Origin: Acheta domesticus
Lineage: Eukaryota > Arthropoda > Insecta > Orthoptera > Gryllidae
NCBI GenBank assembly: GCA_031308135.1
Contig: JAHLJT010009355.1
Span: forward strand, 6,013,217 to 6,077,216
Direction of reading: 5' to 3'
DNA: 64,000 nt
The translations under genes were made by a program, and so were the position numbers. This document shows, one piece after another, positions 22,621 through 35,394 of the stretch. Below the pieces are notes generated by a model. The model had not been told where the DNA came from, ran no database searches, and saw only the letters and a program-made list of their open reading frames with translations. Each line of letters opens with the position of its first letter. The first letter of the stretch is position 1.

Positions 22621-25600
22621 CATAGAAACAAATATTTATTCACTTCTTTATACCACTTTAATTTCAAAATGCGAGTGATGAAAAATTATGAAAAATGTTC
22701 ACTACGATGCAGTATTACAGTACTTTCACCTTACTTCATAAACACGTAGTAAGCGAAAAAGTGTAAGTAAATAGATGTGAATGTAAAAAAATGATAAACA
22801 TTGTGTCGGGCAGTAGACAAAAACTAATGTGAGATAACGAAACAACAGAGGGGATCATTAGAGAAACAGAAAATACTAAGTCTAATTACTAATATATTTG
22901 AATTAATGCTCGAGTTGTTTATAAATAGCGGTAATGGAGGTGGTGTAACAGAAATTGCGGAGAGCCGTCGGTGCATGACAGAGTAGGCGCATTTTTAATT
23001 TTGAAAAAAGTTTGGATGTGCTCATATTTAGCACAATCTTGACTGAAATTGTCATTATGAGTATATTTTCAACCACGCAAGCGTTCCTAATGATACATAA
23101 TCAGGAACTAAGCGTCCTTTTTGTCACCCTAAACGCTTTGAAGCTCAAGCCCGACCTAAACTCGGGCTTTGCATAATGATCGAGAAACACGAGCACGAGC
23201 CTAGCTCGCGCGCACGCTTCCTCGTCTTTCGGCACACGCGCACGAGTGCGCATCGATTCTGGGCGCTGAGAAGAAGTCTCTATTGATGTAGCTGTATCGT
23301 GCTGTCATCTTCGTCAATTTGAGAACTATTTTGCGAAACGCGAGCCGGTAATGTCGCTTGCTTTTTGTAGTTGTTTGCAGAGGTAGACGGAGTTCTGTAC
23401 TGTGGTACGCGTGTGTGTGTGTTTTAGTTTAGAACGTTGAGCATGCCATGAAATTGTGACTTTTTTTTGAAAATTATTCGGAAATTAACTTCGAGAAAAA
23501 AATCTGTGGATGAAATATGTGAACATTTTGATTTTAAAAAATATATATTGTTGTGGCGCAGATTTTTGTATTCTGAATTTTTGTAAATACTCAGGTACAA
23601 GCTCCAATTTATATAATTTACTGACATTCTTCCTTTTCATTTTGTTTTCAATTAACAAAACACCAAACTTTCTAAAAATAGTAAGGTATTATGCATTTGT
23701 TTCATCAAAATAATTATTGATGTCACTTAATATACCCCTAAATGACCTGGGTTCTGAGACGAAACCGGTCACAAAGCGCCAGGGACTCAAAGTGTTAAAC
23801 ATCACAAATTTTGCGTTATTACGTCTGAAACAAAACTTCTGCTTAACTCTCTCAATTGTTTAATCTCAAACATGCCTGATACCTGATGAAAATATTGCAT
23901 TTTACTATTAGAGGTCCGTGATGAAAACTCGAAAGCCTCGTGGGAGAAATAAAACTTCTCTATCATTGATTTCCAAGTTTTACATGGAAAGTTTTAATCG
24001 GGTGCTCCTGGTTTCGGAATCCCTCTTTTAGTGGGATGGTAAAACTGTATAAATGGCAAGTTCCAGTTGCGAAAAATCGAGAACCAGGGTGCGTCAAGAA
24101 GAATCTAAGGAAGATGTTCACGTTTTCCCCCTCAACCGTCATAATCTCTTAATCACAATCACCCAGATTAATCGTTATTTACTAGTTCCGCACGTTAAAA
24201 GGAAGCCGAAAAGGATTCATAACGAATAATTCCGTCACAGTGGTTCTGGATGAATAGTGCTACATGCAAAAACAATTTTTCCAAGAGTTTTTGAAAATGA
24301 CGAACGTAAGCACCGATGGGAAAAGTGACAAAATATACGGAGTGCATTCGAACGATCATGAAGCTTCATCGCTGCCGAATATTGAAGCGGAGGGTGAATG
24401 GCAATTATAGTTCCACCCTTAAAGAACAACCGAAGACACTTCGTCACGCGAGTAACCCGCTTATGAAACGAGAGTTTTTCATTGTAACGGCAGCCTTCAC
24501 CGCGTCTCTCCTTTTGTCACCTAAGCCGCATGCAGTGTCACGTAGAGATCAAGAGATCAGTGATACTTGCACGCCTCGTTACGCCGCGTTTGTGCCGCGC
24601 AATGGCTTTGCGCCAAACAGGAGACGCCTGCAGTTCATTAGAAGTGATGAGGTGAAACACCGCAGGATAGCGGACGGCCTGAATATTGCGAGAGCGAGCG
24701 TGTGATGATAAGGCACTAAGTAATCTCGGAGCGAAATTTCGTTATGACAGCGCCACTTGTGCAGGCGGGAGAGAACTTCATGGAATTAGTGGACATCGTC
24801 AATCTACTTACGCATATGAAAGGCAAATACTTCAACTTTGTTCTTCGCTCTAACTTAATTACCCTGCTCACAGCCGTTGATGCTTCCACAGTTTTATTAT
24901 TTAACTGTAAACAGGGAGGAACATATGTTCAGGGGAACATACGTTATTAAAATATTCAGGAAATGCGCATATAAAAGCATTCATTAAATTGCTTGGTGTA
25001 AAAGATAAATGTTGAAATGACATATGCGTTTGAGATATTCATCTGGCAGAGAAGCCATAGAAGTATGAAAAAATATTGATTTGTTTTCCAGTTCCAACGT
25101 GAAAGTTTGCATTAGAAGTACTATGAACTATCAACTAAATTTGTTTTATAATTATCGAAGATAATTCTTAAGTTATTTGGTTTCCATGCATGACACAAAG
25201 GTTGATATGCAAAAATTTAATATTAATTACATTATATTGTCTGAAAACTAACGACGATTGTTTAAAACTTAAACTATAAAACGATGGAAATTCATCAATA
25301 ACAGTATTACCAAAAAGAAGATTGCAAAAATCCAATTTATTGCGGATAATATGAATACAATTTAAATTGTATTTTTCATACTAAAGAAAAAATACCTTAG
25401 AATGTTCCGGAATATTCATGTTTTTGTGCCTGCAAATATACGCCCCGTAAATATCAATACCATGCTAGCAGTAATTTTTATTACAAACGGCCATATGGGT
25501 ACAAAATAATCACTGAAATGTTTGGGTACATCACTTTCACTGATTACTTTTTTCATTGTATTCCATTGCAATAATATTACTGACTCGCAGTGCAGTACCA

Positions 25601-27180
25601 TTTAATCCAAAAATGTCAGGGGGTATCATACTGTCGTTGTTTCCCGCTACTGGATACTATTACTAAGCGAATTACGGGAAGTTCATTAATCACACATTAC
25701 AGAGGCAATACGACAGATTTTACTAGCACTGTAAACACAATTTAATTCATGTTCCAGTACACAAATATAAATATCAAATTAAAAATTGATGTCATATTTA
25801 TTAATCAACAAACCTTTCGTGGGCTACAATAGTGGCACAACTCAAAAAATCAGGTGATGAAATAAATTAATTTGAAGGTTTATCTTGTATTGAAATACAT
25901 CATTCTTGCGTTCACACTTCTGCCATTTGTTGGTTAAATATTTTAATGTAAAATATGCTGCTGGAAGGTTGACCAATCTGCAATTCTGGAGAGTGCATCT
26001 ACTCAAAATTCTTATTTTTGACTTATGACACTTTTGCAGCTCACGAGAGAAATATAAAATTGAGAAAGACCATTATCTCAGGAAAAACGTACAGACTGTT
26101 GAATAAAAGACTTTTTGGTCGTTAATTCTCGAGAAATATACGAAAATAAGGAAATGACGTTCAAGAAAACACAAACACATTGTTGTATGTTTCTATATCG
26201 CACCACCTATAATCACCAAATACTTTAGCCTCCCTCAGATCGTATACATATTTTGCCTTTTACTAAAGATTTCCGTAGCGAGGGTTATATAATGAGTTTA
26301 TAAAATGGTGAACATATGTAAGGGTATTGCAAACAAGTTTTCTCTCTAACACACTACAATTTTTTATATATTAGAAACAGTTTTCTATGTTTCACATATT
26401 GTTTGTTATTATGAACAGTATTACATTTTTTATCTCATTAAAACGGCCACATAATCGTTTAAACGTGGATTCAGTGCACTAAATTAAGTCGCTTGTAACT
26501 TGAAGATTTGTCAATAGAAAAGAGTACAAAGAACACATGTAGGCGACCCTGAATTACAATTAACTGTTCAGGTAACACGTTTTTTCTGAAAGCGCAAAGA
26601 TAAAAAATATGGATGATTAGGTCGCACAGGGATGCGGAAAACCTGTGACAACCCAAGAGCTTTAATCTTTCATGTAAAGATAATCCAAATTAATGCAACA
26701 ACATGCCCGTAGGTAATGGTCTATTCCACCCTCTGCAAGGAATCGTATTCAAGACCTCTGTTTACGATGCGGACGATTTTGCTAAATTACCATCGTCAGT
26801 AATTACAGGGAACAGTAAAAAATAAACTCACCCGAACTGAATCAGAGAACGCACCTCAAGCATGGCAAAATACCAATCACTACCATAAAATTAAAACCTC
26901 AATCAGGCGGTTCAAATAGTGTAGAATCAAAGCAAACACGGAGTGATCCAGCGCCTTTTATCGTTGAGGTGGAAGTAATATTGGTGATGTAGGTAGTGGG
27001 GTGGTGGTGATTGTGGAAATTGTGATAACGGTGTACTCGCCGATTGGTCAGCGATACCGAAGGAGGCGAAGGTGGAGCTGAAAATGGTTCTGATGGGTTT
27101 TCATGAGGTTGCAGAAGAATATAAAACTGGATGCCATCGTTATTCTCATTGTTGCTTTAACGCACTTCGAAGAAGAGAAC
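22621..27180. other. Non-coding stretch
   Basis: Mostly AT-rich. About 23,140-23,300 is GC-richer and contains a short hairpin (AGCCCGA...TCGGGCT). A plus-strand frame of 129 codons at 24,316-24,705 sits in a GC-balanced patch, but it shows no domain, no phase-compatible splice sites and no similarity I recognise. I do not call a gene. Confidence 0.4.
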
Positions 27181-27930
27181 GCTACGTAATCGTGCTCCGG
27201 AAAACTGCGAATTTTCGGAAAGAAAACTTATTGTCGGGCCCTGGTAACGAAAAAGTTGTTACATCCTGTGGCTGTTTATAGTAAATTACTTTCCCTAGCA
27301 CATGGTGCAGCCAGATTTCATGTTTTGCCGGTCCTTGATACCGAAACATAGATTGACGGCAAAACACCTGTCTTTCTGTCTGTCAGTCCGTCTTTGGGAG
27401 TTTCATCCGGATATTTAAATTTTTTTGTGTATTTTCAATGAAGCCTCAATAACATTTTCAAAATTTTCTCAAAAATGGCATCAAAATTTGTATTGAACTT
27501 TGACATCTGATAGAGTAAAGAACTCTAAGGGAATGATGTAATTTTCATGTTCTTTGTAATTCCAGATTTTTTGAAAATTGCAAAAGTGCTGGGGGGCGTC
27601 TTCCTATATCTATAAAACTGAAGAGAGAGATTTATTTCTTAATAAAATTTGTTCCTTAAAGACAGATCTTGAAATAAAGTTAGGTACAATTTGTCGAAAA
27701 TATGACAAGTTTTCGCGTAATTTTGCGCGAGGTATAAGCAATATTTTTTTTTAGAATATTTTTTTCTCTAAAACAGCACCATTTTTAAAAACATTCTCCT
27801 TGTATGTAGCAAGGAATAGTACAAATGTAGTGCTAGTTCCATTTTTGGCGAATTTTTGAAATTTTGGAGATTATTTTCTAAAATTGGAGAACTCTATTGT
27901 CTAAAAATTAGCTCTTTAAAAGGTTATGTA
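27181..27930 (-). repeat. Dispersed repeat family C, long copy
   Basis: Read on the minus strand: an AT-rich body containing the complement of TTCCTTAAAGACAGAT (about 27,651-27,666), then a GGACTGACAGACAGAAAG block (about 27,371-27,393), TTTCGGTATCAAGGACC, and a tail with TCGTTACCAGGGCCCGACAA (complement of about 27,230-27,250). The last word recurs in the plus-strand copy at 46,447-46,466, confirming a shared element of at least 0.7 kb. Confidence 0.6.
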
Positions 27931-28362
27931 CAGTTTTTTGAAAAACGAATAATTTGGACTGGAAATTAATGTTATGTACAAAAAAATAGTTTTCGTTGAA
28001 CTCTTATGTTTTAATTTGCAATTTGCGAAAATTCAGAATGCGAGAAAGCGTGTATTGTATCACCACTGGATGATAATGGATATGATGGCGGCAGTAGTGT
28101 TAATGTGGATGTGATGATGGCGGTGGTGCTGTTGTATTGGGGAGGGGTGGTAATAGTGCATTTCGTGTGGATGGTTAGTGCTACTATGCAGCCAATGATT
28201 TATATGTTGTTGGACGTGATGGTAGTAGAAGAATTGTGTGGTTAATGTGAAGATTCTCAAATGGAGGAATGGAGATGACAATCCAAAAGAATGATATGAT
28301 GGTATAGAAAACCATGAGAAGATATAAGATGGAGCATGGGCAATGATGCCAGCTGTTCTTGT
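27931..28362. other. Non-coding stretch with (GAT/GGT)-rich patch
   Basis: A purine/T-rich imperfect trinucleotide patch (about 28,070-28,200) precedes the hAT-like element. No gene. Confidence 0.4.
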
Positions 28363-28425
28363 TAGAGATGCGAAATCGATAACAAAACATCGATGTTCAA
28401 AATTAAAACATCGATTAAAAACACA

Positions 28426-28457
<32 letters not shown>

Positions 28458-28974
28458 ACACACACACACACACACACACATCGTGTGTGTGTGTGCGCGT
28501 AAAGAAGATCGATGATTTTCAACAACAATGTTTTAGACTGTTTTAGTAACCTCCAACATTAAATTCGTGTGCATTAAAATTTAATTTGACATTGTTCGTG
28601 TTTATCAATTCGACGAATAAGGGTGTGAAAAGAAGGGACAGACCCTAAGCCCACAGCGCGTTTGTTGACCGCATCTCAACGTGAGAAATGAGTAGGAAGA
28701 AAGAGGAAATACAAGGGCCTGGAGGTCATCTGGGACGAGGGAATTTGGCCGAGGAAGATAGGACAGAGTTTCTTTGGGTCCAACACATGAACTTAAAGTG
28801 TTACCATTAGTTATTATTTCGTTTGGTAACTTTTACAGTGTTGTGATCACGGGAATTTTCATTCCGAAACCAAATATCGGAAACGGAAAAAAACATCGCC
28901 CGAAAAACATCGACGTTAATACATCGATGTTTCAAAACGTCGATGTTTTACAAAGCCATCGCATCGCATCTGTA
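28363..28974. mobile_element. hAT-like miniature element with ATCGATGT word repeats
   Basis: The left end is TAGAGATGCGA and the complement of the right end is TACAGATGCGA. The flanking octamers GTTCTTGT (28,355-28,362) and ATTCCTGT (28,975-28,982) match at six of eight positions, in line with the 8-bp target duplication of hAT transposons. Just inside both ends lie several copies of AACATCGATGTT-like words. Near the left end a CA-rich tract (28,419-28,479) is followed by a TG tract (28,482-28,497), which can form a long hairpin. No transposase frame is present. Confidence 0.6.
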
Positions 28975-28983
28975 ATTCCTGTC

Positions 28984-29015
28984 CGCGCCGCGCCGCGCCG
29001 CGCCGCGCCGCGCGC
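28984..29015. repeat. (CGCCG)n microsatellite
   Basis: Tandem CGCCG units directly outside the right end of the hAT-like element, in the same motif as 5,705-5,749. Confidence 0.85.
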
Positions 29016-29232
29016 GCGCCGCGCCCTGTTCCTGTTTGCGCTGTCCGCTGTGGCGCGCGCAGGGGCGCAGGTGTCCCTGCCGCCTGGCCTTCCTTCCGCG
29101 CCGCCGTCCGCTAACGCAATCACGCGACAACGCAATTATCACCGGCGCCAATTAACGGCGTCGCCGCACGTGAAGCAACGTCCGCGGACGCCTCGCTCGC
29201 CGCCCCGACCCCCGCCCGCCAGCCCACCGCTG
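29016..29232. other. GC-rich unique sequence between two repeat arrays
   Basis: CpG-rich, with no splice-site arrangement or recognisable protein. It could be an island at a promoter, but nothing decides this. Confidence 0.3.
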
Positions 29233-29391
29233 CGGGCGCCTCCGCCGCCGCCGCCGCCTCCGCCTCCGCCGCCACCTCCGCCGCCGCCGCCGCCTCCATC
29301 GCCGCCGCCGCCACCTCCGCCGCCGCCGCCTCCATCGCCGCCGCCGCCGCCTCCGCCGCCGCCGCCTCCGCCGCCTCCGCCGCCGCCGCCT

Positions 29392-29422
<31 letters not shown>

Positions 29423-30236
29423 CCGCCGCCGCTTCCGCCGCTTCCGCCGCCTCCGCCGCCGCCGCCTTCGCCGCCTTCGCCGCCGCCGTCTCCATCGCCG
29501 CCTCCGCCGCCTTCGCCGCCGCCGCCTCCATCGCCGCCGCCTCCGCCGCCGCCGCCGCCTCCGCCGTCACCACCGCCGCCTCCGCCGCCGCCTCCGCAGC
29601 CGCCTCCGCCGCCGCCTCCGCGCCGCCTCCCCGCCGCCGCCGCCGCCGCCGCCTCCGCCGCCTCCTCCGCCGCCGCCGCCTCCGCCGCCGCCTCCTCCGC
29701 CGCCGCCGCCTCCGCCGCCGCCTCCCTCCGCCGCCGCCGCCTCCGCCGCCGCCGCCTCCGCCGCCACCTCCTCCTCCTCCTCCTCCTCCGCCGCCTCCGC
29801 CGCCGCCGCCTCCGAGCCACCACCGCCTCCGCCGCCGCCGCCGCCTCCGCCGCCGCCGCCTCCGCCGCCGCCGCCGCCGCCGCCGCCTCCGCCTCCGCCG
29901 CCGCCGCCTCCGCCGCCTCCGCCGCCTCCTCCTCCGCCGCCTCCGCCGCCTCCGCCGCCGCCACCTCCGCCGCCGCCGCCTCCGCCGCCACCTCCTCCTC
30001 CTCCGCCTCCTCCGCCTCCGCCGCCTCCGCCGCCGCCGCCGCCGCCTCCGCAGCCGCCTCCGCCGCCGCCTCCGCCGCCGCCGCCGCCTCCGCCGCCGCC
30101 GCCTCCGCCGCCGCCGCCTCCGCCGCCTCCGCCGCCGCCGCCGCTCCGCGCCGCCTCCGCCGCCGCCTCCGCCGCCGCCGCCGCCGCCGCCGCCGCCTCC
30201 GCCGCCACCTCCTCCTCCGCCGCCGCCGCCTCCCTC
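29233..30236. repeat. 1-kb CCG/CCT triplet array
   Basis: Imperfect tandem CCGCCGCCT and CCG units with rare CCA, TTC and GAG interruptions over about 1,000 bp. All six frames are open because the unit is triplet-based, which explains the 300-500-codon Pro, Arg and Ala (or Gly, Arg and Ala on the reverse) frames. The complementary strand is G-rich and prone to stable structures. It is unusually long for a CCG-type array. Confidence 0.95.
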
Positions 30237-30759
30237 CACTCCCGCGCCCATTCACTCCGAGGCGCCCCACCCTCTCCTCTTCCCCCAACCCTGCGACGCA
30301 CCGCCACTGTGACGCGTCGCGCGCTGCAGATGGCTGTCGGCGATTGGGTGAATCTCAGGCGTCGCGTTTCCAGCGTGCAACGGACGTGAAGACGACACAT
30401 TCCTTTCCAGCACCCGCTGATTTTGATAGCAATTCGTATGATGACTACCACCATTTCTTCAAGAAAAGAGTAGTCCAATAAATGATGCATTATATTTCCG
30501 CAATGTAAATATTTTCCTCAATGACCCATCATTATCAGTTTCTTTAGAGTCATTTTTGCTGCAGTATCATATGCCGCTTTCAGACGATTCCTGGGATACG
30601 ACACGTATCGCATTATTATTTTCATTACATTTCTTACAAAAACATTGTATTCAAAAAGTTCAGATGTTTTCCATTGATCTCTATAATAACGTTTTATTAG
30701 AGAGATCATTTCACTTGTTATTAATTTATATTCCCAATGACATCGGCCAAGGGTTCAAT
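30237..30759. other. Non-coding transition
   Basis: GC-balanced to about 30,400, then AT-rich. No gene could be supported. Confidence 0.4.
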
Positions 30760-30900
30760 TCAAGGGACGGACAGACGGGCAAACGGACAGAACGGACAGA
30801 CGGTTTGCCGTAAACCAATTTTTCGGTATCAATAACAAGCAAATTTAATTCAAGTTTTTGTTATCAGAGCCCTCAAAAAGAGTTTTTGTGTCGCGTTTCA
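30760..30900 (+). repeat. Dispersed repeat family C, tail fragment
   Basis: GGGACGGACAGACGGGCAAA and ACGGACAGACGGTTTGCCG are followed by TTTTTCGGTATCAATAAC, the same order as the other family C copies. Confidence 0.5.
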
Positions 30901-33163
30901 GCATTACAATATTTTCCCTACTTTAGGTAAAATAAATTAAAATTTTATTAAAACTTTCTTGAATAATACTCGTACATAAGAAAATGTCGTTGCACCTGAC
31001 GTCTGATAAATTATTCACAAGGTCATTTTGTTTTTTCAATACTTTAAAATGTCAATAAACGAGTCATAGTGTTCTGATCAATATTGCCTGCAAGTAATTC
31101 GAATGGGGGCCTCCTCCTCAGATGTTAAATGTTTAGCGAAAGTGCCTGAGGCTGGAAAGTAGGACATAGATAGCCTGCACATAACGAAGTGCGAGAAACA
31201 ATAAAATATTAATGTGGATGCACACAGCTACGCGATCGTTTAATGTGTCACATGGAGCTACGAACCAAACGCTCTCTGGGGACGCCCAATAGCAGGCAGA
31301 GTAGCATCGCGCACTGAACGCGTCACCATTAAATATGAAACCAATTTCCACGCAGAATATGAGCGGCTGGGAAAATGCACCGAGTGTTGTCGCTAAGTGC
31401 GTATGTTATAAAAGCGGAGAACATGTTGCTGGTAAAGCAGGTTCATCTTATGTGTTTATGGACCAATAATATAACTCAGGAGAATAGAAATTTTGTAAAC
31501 ACACAATTATAGGTTGGAAAAGATTGGAAATCTACATAATTTTGCGATATTAATCAATTTCCGAAGTGCATATTTTCGAACTAAAAATTTACGAAGAAAA
31601 TATATCAGGTACTTACAGTCACGTTAAGAGACACAGCTCAGTCCAATTTCAGAGATTATAACTGATATTACTATATACTACTCATTTATTGTTATTGGCA
31701 AGGTCTATTCGTAAGTTGTTTATTCTATTAACTGATTTAGCTTCCATACGCCAGGCAGTGAAAGATACGCTGGCAAAGATAAGACAGAATGAGGATAGAC
31801 CACAATTCGAGAATACCACCATATTCTATAAAATACACTACATTAACGGGGCTAATGTTATCTTTCACATGCAAACATATTACGGCATTAGACTGTGAAC
31901 GTTTTCGTGATGAATACATTTAGTTAGCTATTCGAAATAAAATATTGTTTGCCGTTACTTTTGTACGTACCAGAGTACAGAAGTTTACTCAAATAATATA
32001 TCATTTGAAGTTTATGAAAAATTGTGGAACAGGTAGTCAATGTTTTTACTCCGTAAGATCTCGTTTGGTTAGAAATCGAATTAAAAATTGTCATAACTTC
32101 CAAGCGCGGGCTTGGCTTCGCCCTGCAACCCGCAAAGCATGTTTCCAGACGCATCGACCGCGCATAACTCAGAAACTATGGCCTGGATCGTTAAACTGTG
32201 TTATTAAGGCCGAAGGACCTAAAGTTGTGTTCTTGAAGTCGTAAACCTTCGAAATGAGACATTCTGGACCTTCATTTACACAGGTCTACACGACGTTAAA
32301 ATTTGAAATGAGTTGTCTGTGCTGGTAAACGCGCTGCCTGATCGTGTTCCTAAGTTCGATTGTGTTGTGTGTTTCGTGAATTCACAGTTTTGTTTTTGAA
32401 CTATTCATGTGCTCTTTATTGAGCTTATCATGAAGAATGTTTGATTTCGATTCTACTTTATGATAATATTGTTTAGGCGTCCGGATCAAAGGCATCAGAA
32501 TGTCCAAAATGGAGAATTATTTAAAATGTGAAAGATCTATTATCCATTGTATATAATTAATAATATTGCTTGAGTAGCAGCGCTTCAAGCAAAGCAATTC
32601 AAATTGTACAAATAGGTTATCGTTGAATAGAACAGTCTATATTCCATACATCATATAATTTATGTAACACTTTGTTAGTATTAAAGGAACATCTATTCAT
32701 GACCTTCTAGAATATGAAAGAGGATAGGTGAACTATTAATGGAGTCAAGATGCATAAAACATTATATGTGCAACAGAATAGCTACAGAGTTGATTGGATG
32801 ATAGTGGCGTCGAAAAATAACCAACCCCTCCTTCCATGTATCATGCATCTAGGGAAATGGGAGTTTAAAGAAGAGTTCATACATTATACCTTCTAATTAT
32901 AAATGATTTCCATTGTTCAAATTATTTTAAAACTTACTACGTCGATTTAAAAAAACAAAATGTTTCCACAGGTTCAGATAATATCTCAAAATATTAAATC
33001 TGTTAAAAATGTACTATATATTCTACTTTTCACAAAAACTTCATACTTTGTTTAGTTAAAACCTACATAATTTTGGAAAGGTTCCCACGCCCAACCTGTT
33101 TGCTTTTTATAATATCTCAGTGCGTAATAATGTTTGCAATTTTTTTAAATTTTTTGTCGCAAA
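30901..33163. other. Non-coding stretch
   Basis: Mostly AT-rich. GC-balanced patches lie at about 31,230-31,420 and 32,100-32,240. The latter holds a 99-codon frame without start context, splice sites or domain support. Confidence 0.4.
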
Positions 33164-33638
33164 GGAGATAGCGAATACGGGAGTGAAAAGTGTCTCCAAA
33201 CCAAATCCATCATATTTTGGCGCGAATTTCAAATTTTGAAACTGATAAAATTGATTTTTCATTATCGTCGTCACATTGTTTAAAAATCTGAAAAAATATA
33301 TTATAGAATGTTATGCGACACATCATAGGAAAAAACCTGAGACAGTACTCCAATGTTATCGTGTCGAAAATCAATTTCAATTTTTTTCTATTTGAATTTG
33401 GTCCCAAAATTGGTTGTCAAAAAATCTTCAAATGCAACTACTTTTCTCCCTCGTTCCAGTGCATACTGAGAAAAAAATAAAACATGAAAATCATGTTTCG
33501 CATTGTATCTCTGCAATACATTGCCACCAGGAGGCTGATTTTTTTGGATTCTGTTACATTTTGTATTCTCTTTCATACGAGTATCGCTATTATCAATTTG
33601 GTTTGGGGCACTTTTCACCCCCTTATTCGGCTACATCC
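33164..33638. mobile_element. MITE-like element with ~50-bp terminal inverted repeats
   Basis: The left end GGAGATAGCGAATACGGGAG continues with TGAAAAGTGTCTCCAAACCA. The complement of the right end reads GGATGTAGCCGAATAAGGGG then TGAAAAGTGCCCCAAACCA. The arms are about 50 bp and 80% alike, enclosing about 375 AT-rich bases. No transposase. The superfamily is not determined. Confidence 0.7.
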
Positions 33639-33644
33639 TTTATT

Positions 33645-34172
33645 TTATAACTGATTGTTACGTTCTTTCGCGTTTACGGACGCGTCAACTACTACCACTA
33701 CCACTACCACTTTTTTTGGCGTAGTGGGCACATTAGCTAACCGAACAAGAGACCATGTCCAACTGGCCTCCTTACTGTCTTCGGACCGGCGGACTGGCAT
33801 CACGTCGGAGGCAGTGGGCTGTCTTTTACTTCGTATCTCGCTATCTTGTCGTGTCTCCCTACGTCCCCCATCCACCATGATTAGGGGTTCCTGTAGCCAA
33901 ATATTTGCTAATTTGGTCCAGTTGCTTTTGCTTTCTATCATTTTGTCAATAATATTGCCTCCCGTTAGTTTCCTCTCTAAGTTGTAGATTTATGTTAAAT
34001 CTCTGTTTTTCAATCTACAGCAGTGAAAAGCTGTGTGTTCTGCTGTGTATTTTTCCTTGCAATAGCGGCATAGGTCGTCTAGCGTTTTGCCAATTCTATA
34101 CGTGTATACTCCAAAATTTCCATGATCTGCCAGAACCTGAATAGTAACTATCACTACCACTGCCCCTTCCAC
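33645..34172 (-). pseudogene. R1-clade-like non-LTR retrotransposon, C-terminal remnant
   Basis: Two minus-strand frames (34,172-33,990 and 33,987-33,645) separated by a stop look like one degraded reading unit. The first contains FGVYTYRIGK, then CRYCKEKYTAEHTAFHC, a CCHC zinc-knuckle-like motif in the position found after the reverse transcriptase domain of R1-type elements. The second contains a segment like the extreme C-terminus of such proteins (MIESKSNWTKLANIW, then GGRRETRQ). (ACC/ACT)n triplets at 33,683-33,712 mark the far end. The clade assignment is by motif resemblance only. Confidence 0.55.
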
Positions 34173-34181
34173 TACTAATGT

Positions 34182-34500
34182 TAAGCTCTAAGCTCCCGAC
34201 TGGTCTCCCAACATGTGCGGTAGCTTGGTACTTGCCAGTGAAATAGTATGCAAGTAAAGGGTGAGGTTAGGACGAAATGAGGAAAGGAAACATCGCGCGC
34301 GGTCTGTAGCCCATTTCGCAGTTGACTGCTCCGGCGTTCGCCTGGTGTTGATCGAGAAACTACGGAAAACTACCAATGAGGGCAGTCAGTCCCTAGAATT
34401 CCTCCTCCAGACACCGCCTACATTTGACATAGCTACATAGCTAGTGTGAAAATACTGCCACCATTGGAACTAGAACCCTAGAACCTACCGATTAGAGGCA
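34182..34500 (-). mobile_element. SINE family A, copy 3 (3'-truncated)
   Basis: The complement carries GGTAGTTTTCCGTAGTTTCT, CACCAGGCGAACGCCGGAGC and GCGCGCGATGTTTCCTTTCC, matching copies 1, 2 and 4. It stops within the CTTAGAGCTTAACATT segment next to the R1-like remnant, so the 3' half is missing or was interrupted. Confidence 0.7.
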
Positions 34501-35394
34501 ATGTTTTAGTTTTGAAAAAAAATCGAGATGCGAAGGAGATATGACGATTTTGTACGTTTTATAACACACCCTCGACACAAACATTTAAAAGTTGGGTTCC
34601 AATATCCCGAATTTCTACTTTGAAAACAAAGTGCGGAATATTCACAGGAATCTAACTAGCATAATTTATCAGTGTAATTATATAAATTATGGCCAAATGG
34701 CAATAAATGATCTGACAGAAAAATGAAAGTCTTTCTGTGTTCAGATGAGAATGGAATTCCAAGATAAACGAATATGTTTTTGACGGCTACGACTCCAAAA
34801 ACAAGAAGTAATCTGAACTCAAACTGCATTAGCATTGGCTCCACACTCAACGAAATTCATCTCCATGGAAAACGACGAGTTGAAGACAAATGAGCAGCGA
34901 GATTGGGAAGCGGGAGAAGACGAGGGCACAAAGAGAGCCAATGGCCAACAGTCGATTCTCCGTTCCCTAATGCGCAGTCATCGGATAAATTAAATTTCTT
35001 TTCTTCAACTATTACGACATTACGAGGAGTAAATGCTTCAAAAATGAATGATTGAATATTAAGATTCAGAACAAGTATCGAACAAATAATGGCGAAAACA
35101 AGTTACAAAGTTATATGAAAGAAAACGATCGCATATTTCACAATATTTATTTTATTGATGTGCACTCTCGGAACTATTTGATTTTGCCTCTGAAAATGAA
35201 GGAAGAATATTCTGACTACACGAATACTTTACAAATCCCATCTGTCACAAAAATATATTTTCTTAAATTCACCATGAATGAACGCAAATATCTTACATAT
35301 GCAATAAACAATCAAATGTCGTTTTGTGTTTCTATTTACTCTATTACATCATTTGGTTGGTTTTATACACACATAGGATTGATTTATTAGTGTT
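34501..35394. other. Non-coding stretch
   Basis: A GC-balanced patch lies at about 34,850-34,980. A plus-strand frame of 112 codons (35,052-35,390) is AT-rich and unsupported. Confidence 0.4.

Noticed and set aside
24316..24705. 129-codon plus-strand frame in a GC-balanced patch
   Set aside because: No recognisable domain, start context or splice sites; a frame of this length is expected by chance in 64 kb.
28774..30312. Open frames of up to 512 codons on both strands, Pro/Arg/Ala- or Gly-rich
   Set aside because: They follow from the triplet periodicity of the CCG/CCT array and exist in all phases on both strands. No unique coding sequence or splice sites accompany them.
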